Part shown: piece by piece, positions 1 to 7,452 of the stretch
How the letters are laid out: each line of letters starts with the position of its first letter
Position numbering within the stretch: the stretch's first letter is position 1
Assembly: GCA_002494205.1 (NCBI GenBank)
Contig: DLBE01000020.1
Span: 1 to 33,255, forward strand
DNA: 33,255 nt
From: Caryophanales bacterium UBA7029
Lineage (GTDB): Bacteria > Bacillota_I > Bacilli_A > RFN20 > CAG-826
Direction: 5' to 3'
Notes under the pieces: generated by a model
What the model saw: only the letters and a program-made list of their open reading frames with translations
The model's database searches: none
Told to the model about the DNA's origin: nothing
Made by a program: the position numbers and the translations under genes

Positions 1-2
1 TA

Positions 3-661
<659 letters not shown>

Positions 662-662
<1 letters not shown>

Positions 663-1060
663 TGGGTTTTTTGCTTGAAATCATCACTCCAAAAGGAATT
701 TATCTCAACGAGGAAGTTGATTCTTTAACCATAAAATTAGGTAGTGGTTATAGAACATTTTTGAAAGGACACACTCCTTTAATTGGTTCTTTAGCATATG
801 CTCCAATGCATTTAATTAAAAATGGGAAAATGGAAGAATATGCAGTTCATGGTGGTGCAATAAATGTAACTAAAGAAAAAATAAGTGTAGTTTGTAACGC
901 CATAGAAAATAAAAAAGATATTGATAAAAATAGAGCTAAGGCTGCAAAGGAAAGAGCCGAAAAACGTCTTAAAGACAAAAATCCTAATGTTGACATTAAA
1001 CGCGCTCAACTAGCTTTACAAAGAGCATTAATTCGTCTTGAATTAGCAGGTAAGGACTAA
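662..1060 (+). CDS. atpC: ATP synthase F1 subunit epsilon
   Basis: Epsilon is part of the central stalk, links gamma to the c-ring and restrains ATP hydrolysis. The 132-residue product has the usual length. The N-terminal beta-sandwich carries the family pattern around FLKGHTPLIGSL and VHGGAINVTKEKISV, followed by a Lys/Arg/Ala-rich helical hairpin from about residue 85 to the end. It starts at the ATG overlapping the atpD stop and has no Shine-Dalgarno sequence of its own, so it probably relies on coupling. It is the last gene of the atp operon, as in most bacteria. Confidence 0.95.
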
Positions 1061-1075
1061 ACTTTGAAAAGTTTT
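1059..1075 (+). terminator. weak AT-rich hairpin after atpC
   Basis: AAACTT (1059-1064) can pair with AAGTTT (1069-1074) around a TGAA loop, followed by TATTTG. The stem overlaps the atpC stop codon, as other terminators here do. It has only one G-C pair and a short T-run, so termination of the atp operon here is plausible but weak. Confidence 0.35.
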
Positions 1076-1077
1076 AT

Positions 1078-1106
1078 TTGTAAAATTAATTTACAATATA
1101 TATAAT
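1078..1106 (+). promoter_or_regulatory. ppa promoter with overlapping inverted repeat
   Basis: TTGTAA (1078-1083), a 17-base spacer and a perfect TATAAT (1101-1106) form a sigma-A type promoter. A 19-base dyad, TTGTAAA-ATTAA-TTTACAA (1078-1096), contains the whole -35 box and most of the spacer, so a bound dimer would occlude polymerase. The Shine-Dalgarno AAAAGGAGG (1117-1125) lies 7 bases before the ppa ATG. Confidence 0.7.
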
Positions 1107-1132
1107 ATGGCGTCACAAAAGGAGGATTAGAT

Positions 1133-1687
1133 ATGAATTTATGGCATCGTGTTAACCCCGAAAGTATCAAACCAGAAAACTTTTTGGCTTGTATCGAAAT
1201 CCCTCAAGGATCAAAAAACAAATACGAATTAGACAAATACTCTGGAGCATTAAAGCTCGACCGTATTCTATACACATCAACCCACTATCCACATAACTAT
1301 GGTTTTATTCCAAGAACCTTAGCAGATGATGGTGACCCACTTGATGTATTAGTTATTTCATCAGAACCAATTGTTCCACTCGCATTAGTTGAATGTAGGC
1401 CAATTGGTATGCTTGAAATGACAGATGGTGGAGATAAAGATGCAAAAATCTTAGCTGTTGCAGTTAATGACCCAGTCTATAACGAAATCTACAACATCTT
1501 TGATATGTCAGATCACATCTTACGAGAAATCAAACATTTCTTCACTGTTTATAAACAACTTGAAGGTAAAAACACAATCGTTGATAACATCCGTGATCCT
1601 GAAAAGGCAAAACGCGTTATTCAAACTTGTATTGATGGTTACACTAAGAAATTCGGAGATGGACCAATCTACGAAGTAAAGAAATAA
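1133..1687 (+). CDS. ppa: soluble inorganic pyrophosphatase, family I
   Basis: Hydrolyses pyrophosphate to two phosphates in the cytosol and so pulls biosynthetic reactions forward, for example the GlgC, aminoacyl-tRNA synthetase and nicotinate phosphoribosyltransferase reactions encoded in this window. The 184-residue length fits bacterial family I enzymes. Key segments are [15 protein letters not shown] near residue 22, YPHNYGFIP near residue 52, and the signature [10 protein letters not shown] near residue 66, whose Asp residues bind the catalytic metals. Many Bacilli use the unrelated family II (DHH) enzyme, so the family I type is worth noting. It appears monocistronic, with its own promoter, strong Shine-Dalgarno and terminator. 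Confidence 0.96.
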   Translation: MNLWHRVNPESIKPENFLACIEIPQGSKNKYELDKYSGALKLDRILYTSTHYPHNYGFIPRTLADDGDPLDVLVISSEPIVPLALVECRPIGMLEMTDGGDKDAKILAVAVNDPVYNEIYNIFDMSDHILREIKHFFTVYKQLEGKNTIVDNIRDPEKAKRVIQTCIDGYTKKFGDGPIYEVKK

Positions 1688-1710
1688 GGGAATTATTCCC
1701 TTTTCTTTTT
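1686..1710 (+). terminator. rho-independent terminator of ppa
   Basis: AAGGGAA (1686-1692), loop TTA, TTCCCTT (1696-1702), then TTCTTTTT. The seven-pair perfect stem begins inside the ppa stop codon. Confidence 0.88.
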
Positions 1711-1717
1711 ACTTTGT

Positions 1718-1723
1718 TATAAT
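1718..1723 (+). promoter_or_regulatory. -10 box giving a predicted leaderless trmL mRNA
   Basis: A perfect TATAAT ends six bases before the trmL ATG (1730). A start site at the usual 6-7 bases downstream would fall on the ATG itself. No Shine-Dalgarno is present between box and ATG, and no good -35 is visible because that position overlaps the ppa terminator. Confidence 0.55.
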
Positions 1724-1729
1724 TGAAAT

Positions 1730-2230
1730 ATGATTCACATTATTCTTTATCATCCAGAGATTCCGCAGAATACCGGAAATATCCTTAGAACCGCAATGGC
1801 TACAAATTCTTATGTCCATATAATTGGTCCTATACCTTTTGATATTTCCAATAAAGCGCTGCAAAGAGCAGGCATGGACTATATTAAAGATGCTAAGTTT
1901 GATTACTATGATTCTTATGAGACTTTTTCGGAAAAATTTTCGGGAAAAACCATATATTTTGTCACAAAATACGGGAAAAATGTGTATTCAAAAGTTGATT
2001 TTTCAGACCCACTTGAGGACGTTTATGTAATGTTTGGAAGAGAGTCTACAGGAATCGATAAAGAAATTCTTAGTGCTCATAAAGAAACAACATTAAGAAT
2101 TCCGATGATGTCTACTGCAAGAAGCCTTAATTTATCAAATTCTGTCGCGATAGTGGTGTATGAAATTTTAAAACAAAAAAACTTCCCTGAATTGGCAAGT
2201 TTTGACATGATTAAAAAATACACAATTTAA
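1730..2230 (+). CDS. trmL: tRNA (cytidine/uridine-34 2'-O)-methyltransferase, TrmL/YibK type
   Basis: SPOUT-class enzyme that methylates the ribose of the wobble base in tRNA-Leu isoacceptors using S-adenosylmethionine. The 166-residue product is a minimal SPOUT domain with no extra RNA-binding domain, typical of TrmL. Diagnostic pieces are PEIPQNTGNILRTAM (residues 9-23), FGRESTGI (near 101) and IPMMSTARSLNLSNSVAIV (near 123), the last forming the deep trefoil-knot cofactor site. The gene is monocistronic and converges on the rqcH-like gene, with a 4-base overlap of the two 3' ends. No ribosome binding site precedes the ATG. Confidence 0.93.
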   Translation: MIHIILYHPEIPQNTGNILRTAMATNSYVHIIGPIPFDISNKALQRAGMDYIKDAKFDYYDSYETFSEKFSGKTIYFVTKYGKNVYSKVDFSDPLEDVYVMFGRESTGIDKEILSAHKETTLRIPMMSTARSLNLSNSVAIVVYEILKQKNFPELASFDMIKKYTI

Positions 2231-3582
2231 TCTACTCGTTTTGCTAAAGCAAACTTTTCCTTAGTTTCTTCTCTAATTGAATTTAATTTAATAGTTGTTT
2301 GGTTCTTAATAATTGCTTCACCAAGAGTATGTCCACGACGGACATTTTTCTTTTTCGTATAAATTATTTCACCAGTCTTTTGGTGAGAACAAAGTAAAGC
2401 AAACTCTGCTGCGGTAAGGATTTCATTTTCAGTTGGTTTTCTTGAACAGATAACTAAATGAGAACCACTCAAATTTTTAATGTGCATCCACAAAAATTCA
2501 CGATCCATTTTCATAACGAAACTTAAGTAGTCATTTTGGGATGCATTTTTACCAAAATAAATGTAGGTTCCATTTAAGTTATATCGCCATGGACGATTAA
2601 AAATCGTCTCTTGTGTTTCTTTCTTTTTGTTTACAGGAAAATATGTCTCAACTAATTTGTCTTTTCCTTTTTCATCAGCAGATTCAAATTCTTTCAAAAT
2701 TTTGTTATATTCATCAAGTGATTTTTGAGCATTATCAATATTTGTTTGGAAGTGCCTCATTGTCTCTTTAGCTTTCTTAGCTTTTTTATAGAAGAGTTGG
2801 CAGTTTTCAGAAAGTGTTTTAGAGGCATCTAGTTTTACAGTTTCACCAGCGAGTTCTAGCACCTCAACTTTTGACCTTAAATTTAGGCCTAAAGTGTAAA
2901 TTTCATCAGCAAAACCCCTATATTTTTGGTTTTCTTCAGCTTTTTTGAGGTCACCATTTATAGACGAAATTTTCTTATTTGCGGACTTGATTTTATTGTT
3001 TAAAAACTTTGTAAACTCAGCGTATTTTTCTTTATATCTTAATTCATCTTCAGTCTTAAAAAGAGATTCCAAAAATTCTTCAGTAATTTCTTGTTCTCCA
3101 TTAAGCTCAGTTAATGTTTCTGGTAGTTTATAAATAGCGCCATAAAATAGGTCACGATTTTTATTTTTATAAAAAGTTTCTTCTATCTTTTCGTTATGAA
3201 GAACAATTAAATTAGGACAATTTGGAATAAGCTCAGCAATAAAAGATCTTTCTTCATCACTCTCATTAGATTGAAGCTTAAAAGAAACAATATTATCTTT
3301 ATCTGAAAGTTTTAAATTTGTAATGATTGTGCGGTTAAAAATCTTTTTAAATTTCTGAAGAAAAACATTATCGAAAGATTTGAAGAATATGTCACAATTA
3401 ATTTTATAAATTAAAGGGCATCTATTATTGAGTGAAATCACAAGAGAATTTTTATAATCTTCAGCGAAAGGAAATAAAAGAGTTTCGTTATTGATTAAAA
3501 TAGGAGAGAAGAGCAATTTCCCTTCAATTTCTTTAGCTAGATTTTGGATGTAATTTTGATAAGAAGAATGTGAAATTCTCAT
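2227..3582 (-). CDS. rqcH: divergent, shortened RqcH / NFACT-family protein
   Basis: RqcH (NFACT, formerly FbpA/YloA) binds stalled 50S subunits and recruits tRNA-Ala for alanine tailing of nascent chains. The frame is open further upstream to 3708, but the ATG at 3582 follows a TATAAT by 7 bases and gives the NFACT-like start, so I use it (451 residues versus roughly 560-570 usual). The C-terminal NFACT-R domain is well kept: GKNASQND, LWMHIKNLSGSHLVI and the YTKKKNVRR region. The centre (about residues 190-300) is Lys/Glu-rich coiled coil. The N-terminal domain is divergent: the Asp-Arg pair of RqcH (B. subtilis 97-98) aligns with Asp96-Asn97 in SDKDNIVSF, and the following Gly-Lys-Ser-Asn-like segment reads PNCPN. 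Family assignment is firm; retention of tailing activity is uncertain. Confidence 0.82.
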   Translation of the reverse strand: MRISHSSYQNYIQNLAKEIEGKLLFSPILINNETLLFPFAEDYKNSLVISLNNRCPLIYKINCDIFFKSFDNVFLQKFKKIFNRTIITNLKLSDKDNIVSFKLQSNESDEERSFIAELIPNCPNLIVLHNEKIEETFYKNKNRDLFYGAIYKLPETLTELNGEQEITEEFLESLFKTEDELRYKEKYAEFTKFLNNKIKSANKKISSINGDLKKAEENQKYRGFADEIYTLGLNLRSKVEVLELAGETVKLDASKTLSENCQLFYKKAKKAKETMRHFQTNIDNAQKSLDEYNKILKEFESADEKGKDKLVETYFPVNKKKETQETIFNRPWRYNLNGTYIYFGKNASQNDYLSFVMKMDREFLWMHIKNLSGSHLVICSRKPTENEILTAAEFALLCSHQKTGEIIYTKKKNVRRGHTLGEAIIKNQTTIKLNSIREETKEKFALAKRVD

Positions 3583-3589
3583 GGAAAAT

Positions 3590-3595
3590 ATTATA
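3590..3595 (-). promoter_or_regulatory. -10 box of the rqcH-like gene, close to its ATG
   Basis: On the minus strand a perfect TATAAT lies 7 bases upstream of the ATG at 3582, leaving no room for a leader or Shine-Dalgarno. The hexamer 17 bases further up is TTCAAT, a poor -35. The promoter is back to back with that of gmk. Confidence 0.55.
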
Positions 3596-3633
3596 AAGAA
3601 GAATTCAATAAAATTGAAATCTAAATTATGTAA

Positions 3634-3662
3634 TTGAAAAGGCTCTTGCTTTTTAATAAAAT
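3634..3662 (+). promoter_or_regulatory. gmk operon promoter with near-leaderless start
   Basis: TTGAAA (3634-3639), a 17-base spacer and TAAAAT (3657-3662) form a good sigma-A promoter, and only 8 bases separate the -10 box from the gmk ATG. The expected transcript starts at or within 1-2 bases of the ATG, with no Shine-Dalgarno. Confidence 0.65.
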
Positions 3663-3670
3663 TAAACCGT

Positions 3671-4243
3671 ATGGAAAATAGTAAGAAAAAGGGCCTATTA
3701 TTAATCATGTCCGGCCCAAGCGGTGTTGGTAAAGGAACAGTTCGTGAAGAATTAATGAAAGATAAATCATTAAATCTTTTCTATTCTGTATCCATGACAA
3801 CTCGTAACATGAGACCAGGTGAAGTAAATGGTCGAGAATATTACTTTGTAACTAAAGAAGATTTTATGAAGCAAGTCGCAAACGACAACCTTCTTGAGTG
3901 GGCCGAATACGTCGGTAATTGCTACGGAACACCTAAAGATAAAGTCGAAGATATGCGAAATGAAGGCAAAAATGTTCTTTTAGAAATTGATGTTAAAGGT
4001 GCGGAAAATGTCTTTAAAAAAGTTCCTGATGTAATTTCTATCTTTATTGCGCCTCCTTCAATCGAAGAACTTCGCAATAGACTTAGAGGTAGGGGGACTG
4101 AATCTGAAGAAGTTATTAATAATAGAGTTTCTGCCGCTAGTAAAGAACTTGAATATAAGAAGTTTTATAAATATGTTGTCATTAATGACAAACTAGAAGA
4201 TGCAGTTGAAGAGATTCGTCAAATTATCAAAGCAAGAATGTGA
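3671..4243 (+). CDS. gmk: guanylate kinase
   Basis: Phosphorylates GMP to GDP with ATP in purine nucleotide synthesis and recycling. The 190-residue product has the P-loop GPSGVGKGT (residues 15-23), the GMP-binding segment SMTTRNMRPGEVNGREYYF (near 41-59), GNCYGTPK (near 82) and the lid segment LRGRGTESEEV (near 138). It is the first gene of a long + operon and is placed, as in B. subtilis, next to the divergent rqcH and upstream of rlmN-prpC-prkC-rsgA-rpe. In most relatives the next gene is rpoZ (RNA polymerase omega); here it is not. Confidence 0.97.
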   Translation: MENSKKKGLLLIMSGPSGVGKGTVREELMKDKSLNLFYSVSMTTRNMRPGEVNGREYYFVTKEDFMKQVANDNLLEWAEYVGNCYGTPKDKVEDMRNEGKNVLLEIDVKGAENVFKKVPDVISIFIAPPSIEELRNRLRGRGTESEEVINNRVSAASKELEYKKFYKYVVINDKLEDAVEEIRQIIKARM

Positions 4244-4251
4244 GGTAAATT

Positions 4252-4824
4252 ATGATAATAATTACAGTTTATGGTTTAGATCAATACGCTGTTGGTCATT
4301 ATTCAAAAAACCACAGCGAAAATTTAGCACAATTATTCGAAACCAAAATTGAAAATATCGCTTTTATCGCTTCTGATGAATACGTTTTTCATAATGGTGT
4401 AGAGCAAACAAGCTGGCAAGCTTTAGTGAAAGTTGAAGCACCAGAAAAATATGAAGTAATAGAAGATAAAGCGGCACAATATTTACTTAAAACTTTAAGT
4501 GAATTTTCTATTCACGTTAGAGTTGTTTTTGATTATTTTCATTCTCATCATGAACATGAATTTTTAAATAAGAGTTATCCTCGTTATATTAAAGAAGATA
4601 ACTTGGTTAATGTTGAAGATAGCGAAGAAGATGAAGAGCTTTATGAAGGCAACATTTTTGAAGGAATGGAAAAGAAATTAGAAGAAGCATATAGAGAAGG
4701 TGAACATCATTGCCATTGCCATGACGAAGATCACGAATGTCATTGCGAAGATGGTGAATGTGATTGTGATGAAAAAGATTGCGATTGTGATGATGAACAT
4801 TGTTGTTGCCACACTAAACATTAA
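4252..4824 (+). CDS. unknown protein with Cys/His/Asp metal-binding tail, in the rpoZ slot
   Basis: I cannot assign a function. The 190-residue product has three parts. Residues 1-113 look like a compact alpha/beta domain, with a weak resemblance to the small tautomerase-like DUF1904 group (guess only); it carries a His cluster, HSHHEHE, at 98-103. Residues 114-150 are an acidic linker. Residues 152-190 are an extraordinary tail with 11 Cys and 9 His in 39 residues. From residue 162 the tail is four tandem heptads with CxC at 163/165, 170/172, 177/179 and 184/186, plus an earlier CxC at 154/156. This strongly suggests binding of several soft or borderline metal ions (Zn, Cu, Ni, Cd). A weak Shine-Dalgarno (GAGG) precedes the ATG, 8 bases after gmk, and rlmN follows 3 bases on. 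It is not omega, whose conserved N-terminal pattern is absent. Confidence 0.8.
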   Translation: MIIITVYGLDQYAVGHYSKNHSENLAQLFETKIENIAFIASDEYVFHNGVEQTSWQALVKVEAPEKYEVIEDKAAQYLLKTLSEFSIHVRVVFDYFHSHHEHEFLNKSYPRYIKEDNLVNVEDSEEDEELYEGNIFEGMEKKLEEAYREGEHHCHCHDEDHECHCEDGECDCDEKDCDCDDEHCCCHTKH

Positions 4825-4827
4825 TCT

Positions 4828-5868
4828 ATGATTAATTTATACGGTCAAGAAATAACAAAATTAGAAAAATTATTAATGGACCGTGGTCAAAAGAAATATC
4901 GTGCCACGCAACTTTTCACATGGATTTATGAAAAAAAGGCTACTACTTTTGACGAAATGAGTGATGTCTCTAAATTATTTAGAGAAGAACTTAATAGAGA
5001 TTTTTGTTTAACTTTACCAACAATTTATAAAAAACAAGTTTCCAAAGATGGAACAATTAAGTTGTTACTTGAACTTGAAGATGGCGCAAAAGTAGAAACC
5101 GCTTTAATGCCGTATAGATATGGAAATGCTGTATGTGTAACATCTCAAGTTGGATGCAATATGGGATGCGCATTTTGTGCTTCTGGTTTATTAAAAAAGA
5201 AGAGAAATCTTGAAACTCATGAAATGGTTGGCCAAGTGCTTGTAATGAATAAACTTCTCGAAGAAAAAGGAGAACATGTATCCCACATAGTTGTCATGGG
5301 AACAGGTGAGCCTTTTGATAATTATGAAAATGTGATGGATTTTATTCGTATTGTTAATCACCCAAAAGCACTTGCTATTGGCGCGCGTCATATAAGCGTT
5401 TCAACATGCGGGCTTGTCCCAGGCATTATGAAGTATGCACATGAAGGACTACAAACAAATTTAGCAATTTCGCTTCACGCACCAAACGATGAAATTCGAA
5501 ATAAACTTATGCCAATTTCAAAAGCTTATCCTATGGATAAATTAATGGAAGCTGTGAAATATTATGAAAAAACTGCAGGCAGAAGGGTAACATTTGAATA
5601 CATTATGCTAGATGGCATTAATGATTCATTAGAATGCGCTAAAGAACTTGTTAATTTAGTTAAAGGCACAATGAGTTATATTAATTTAATTCCATATAAC
5701 CCAGTAGATGAACATAGTTTTAAAAGAAGTTCAGATAAAAATGTCCACAACTTCTTTTCATATTTAATGCAACATGGTGTCAATACAACAGTAAGAAAAG
5801 AATTTGGGAACGATATTGACGCTGCATGCGGTCAACTAAGAGCTAAGGAAATACTAAAAAATGATTAA
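4828..5868 (+). CDS. rlmN: 23S rRNA (adenine-2503-C2) / tRNA (adenine-37-C2) methyltransferase RlmN
   Basis: Radical-SAM enzyme that methylates C2 of A2503 in the peptidyl-transferase centre and A37 of some tRNAs. The 346-residue length is normal. The 4Fe-4S motif CNMGCAFC lies near residues 109-116. GTGEPFDNYENV and SVSTCGLVPG are conserved SAM-site blocks. The C-terminal FGNDIDAACGQLRAKE holds the Cys that carries the transient methyl group. No Shine-Dalgarno is seen, so initiation is probably coupled to the gene 3 bases upstream. The 3' end overlaps prpC by 8 bases. Confidence 0.96.
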   Translation: MINLYGQEITKLEKLLMDRGQKKYRATQLFTWIYEKKATTFDEMSDVSKLFREELNRDFCLTLPTIYKKQVSKDGTIKLLLELEDGAKVETALMPYRYGNAVCVTSQVGCNMGCAFCASGLLKKKRNLETHEMVGQVLVMNKLLEEKGEHVSHIVVMGTGEPFDNYENVMDFIRIVNHPKALAIGARHISVSTCGLVPGIMKYAHEGLQTNLAISLHAPNDEIRNKLMPISKAYPMDKLMEAVKYYEKTAGRRVTFEYIMLDGINDSLECAKELVNLVKGTMSYINLIPYNPVDEHSFKRSSDKNVHNFFSYLMQHGVNTTVRKEFGNDIDAACGQLRAKEILKND

Positions 5869-6604
5869 AGGTAGTTTTGGATCTAAAACTGATATTGGTC
5901 TCGTTCGAAAAACTAATGAAGATAAAGCTTTATCAACGATTGATTCGGATGGAAATGTTTTACTTTGTGTTTGTGATGGCATGGGTGGTGCTAATAAAGG
6001 TGATCACGCAAGTAAAATTGCAATAGATGTAGTTACCTCTGCCCTTTGTAATAAGAGACCCTGGAAATTTAATTTTCAAGTTAAAAGGTGGCTTGGTAAG
6101 CTTGTCAAAGAAATTAATTATGCTGTATATAGCGAATCCAAATTTGATGAGAATTATCGTGGAATGGGAACAACTCTTGTTTTAGCATTATTTTTTAGAG
6201 ATTTAATCTATATGATTAATGTAGGCGATTCTAGAGGTTACATTTTAGGTGAAGATAGACTTATTCAAGCGACACGTGATCAAACTTATGTTGAATATTT
6301 AGCCGCCAAAAAACAAATTAACGAAGAGAAAAAATCTAGTTCGAAAGATAGACATTATCTTATGAATTTTATTGGATTAAAAAAGCATGCTAATTATGAG
6401 CTAAAAATCCTAAAAAATGCAGGAAAAACAGTGCTTTTATGCTCTGACGGGCTTTATAATAATGCCTCAAATAAACAGATTTTTTCTGCATTAAATAACG
6501 ATGATAGACTTGATCAAAAAATATCGACTTTAATTGGTATCGCAAAAGCAAATGGTGGTACCGACAATATTGCTATCTCAATTTGGGAGCCTCGAAAAGA
6601 ATGA
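5861..6604 (+). CDS. prpC: PP2C-family Ser/Thr protein phosphatase, partner of PrkC
   Basis: Metal-dependent phosphatase that removes phosphate from PrkC and its substrates. All main PP2C motifs are present in 247 residues: TDIGLVRKTNEDKAL (9-23), CVCDGMGG (36-43) with the metal-binding Asp, GMGTTLVLAL, INVGDSRGYI, VLLCSDGLYNN and the terminal GGTDNIAI with the last metal-binding Asp. It overlaps rlmN by 8 bases and the kinase by the ATGA junction, so phosphatase and kinase should be made together, as in other Firmicutes. Confidence 0.94.
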   Translation: MIKGSFGSKTDIGLVRKTNEDKALSTIDSDGNVLLCVCDGMGGANKGDHASKIAIDVVTSALCNKRPWKFNFQVKRWLGKLVKEINYAVYSESKFDENYRGMGTTLVLALFFRDLIYMINVGDSRGYILGEDRLIQATRDQTYVEYLAAKKQINEEKKSSSKDRHYLMNFIGLKKHANYELKILKNAGKTVLLCSDGLYNNASNKQIFSALNNDDRLDQKISTLIGIAKANGGTDNIAISIWEPRKE

Positions 6605-7452
6605 TTAGTATCGGTGACATAATCGATAATCGTTATAATGTTTTATCTCACTTAGGAACTGGCGGAATGGCTGTTGTTTTTGAGTGCGAAGATATAATAA
6701 ATAACGAAATTGTCGCCGTAAAAATATTAAAAGAAGAGCTTTTAGATCAAAAAGGCATGATTGATGACTTTAAAAGAGAAATTAAAGCTGCAGTTATGAT
6801 GTCTCATCCAAATATCATGAAGATTTATAACGATGGTGTTTGGAATAAGCGTCCATATTTGGTCTTAGAATATCTTAAAAATCAAACACTATTAGACAAG
6901 ATTGAATTCTATACAAAGTTTAGTGTTAAAGAAGCATGTGAGATTATGCTACAGGTTCTTGATGCTGTTGATTATACCCACAACCATAAAATTATTCATA
7001 GAGACATAAAACCTCAAAACATATTTTTGCTACCAAACGGAACAATTAAGTTGGGTGATTTTGGCATAGCTAAAAACGAAAAAGATGCGGAAAATGATGG
7101 GAAAATTCTTGGTTCTGTCCATTATTTGGCACCTGAAGTTTTAAGCGGAAAACCATTCACTGTTGCCTCCGATATCTATGCTTGCGGGATTACTTTCTTT
7201 CAATTAGTAACTGGGATTTTGCCGTTTGACGGAACAACCGAGGAAGTTGCGAAGGCACATTTAAGAAATGAAGTTCCAAACCCTTCGTTTTTTGTTAATT
7301 TAATTCCGAAAAGAGTAGATGAAATTATTTTGAAATCAGTTTCAAAGAATCCTAAAAATAGATTTAAAAATGCTAGTGAATTTAGAAAGGCAATTGAACT
7401 TTTTCTTGAAAACAAAGAAGAAAAGAAATCAATATTTAAAAGGCTATTTTAA
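6601..7452 (+). CDS. prkC: Ser/Thr protein kinase, PrkC/Stk type, lacking TM and PASTA domains
   Basis: Hanks-type kinase. I choose the ATG at 6601 (ATGA overlap with prpC) over a TTG at 6583. The 283-residue protein is only the catalytic domain: glycine loop GTGGMAVVF (19-27), Lys41 in VAVKIL, HRDIKPQN (133-140), DFG (153-155), activation-segment end GSVHYLAPE, and SDIYACGITFFQLVTG. After about residue 265 there is only a short Lys-rich tail. Canonical PrkC continues through a transmembrane helix into extracellular PASTA repeats that sense muropeptides; none follow, and rsgA begins on the stop codon, so this is not an evident frameshift. The kinase should be cytosolic and regulated differently. 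Confidence 0.92.
   Translation: MISIGDIIDNRYNVLSHLGTGGMAVVFECEDIINNEIVAVKILKEELLDQKGMIDDFKREIKAAVMMSHPNIMKIYNDGVWNKRPYLVLEYLKNQTLLDKIEFYTKFSVKEACEIMLQVLDAVDYTHNHKIIHRDIKPQNIFLLPNGTIKLGDFGIAKNEKDAENDGKILGSVHYLAPEVLSGKPFTVASDIYACGITFFQLVTGILPFDGTTEEVAKAHLRNEVPNPSFFVNLIPKRVDEIILKSVSKNPKNRFKNASEFRKAIELFLENKEEKKSIFKRLF

Noticed and set aside
3583..3708. N-terminal 42-residue extension of the rqcH-like frame
   Set aside because: It runs through the gmk promoter and over the gmk start, is Phe-rich and unlike NFACT, and the ATG at 3582 has its own -10 box.
4252..4824. Gene after gmk as rpoZ (omega)
   Set aside because: Position fits, but length (190 residues), absence of the omega N-terminal pattern and the Cys/His tail do not.
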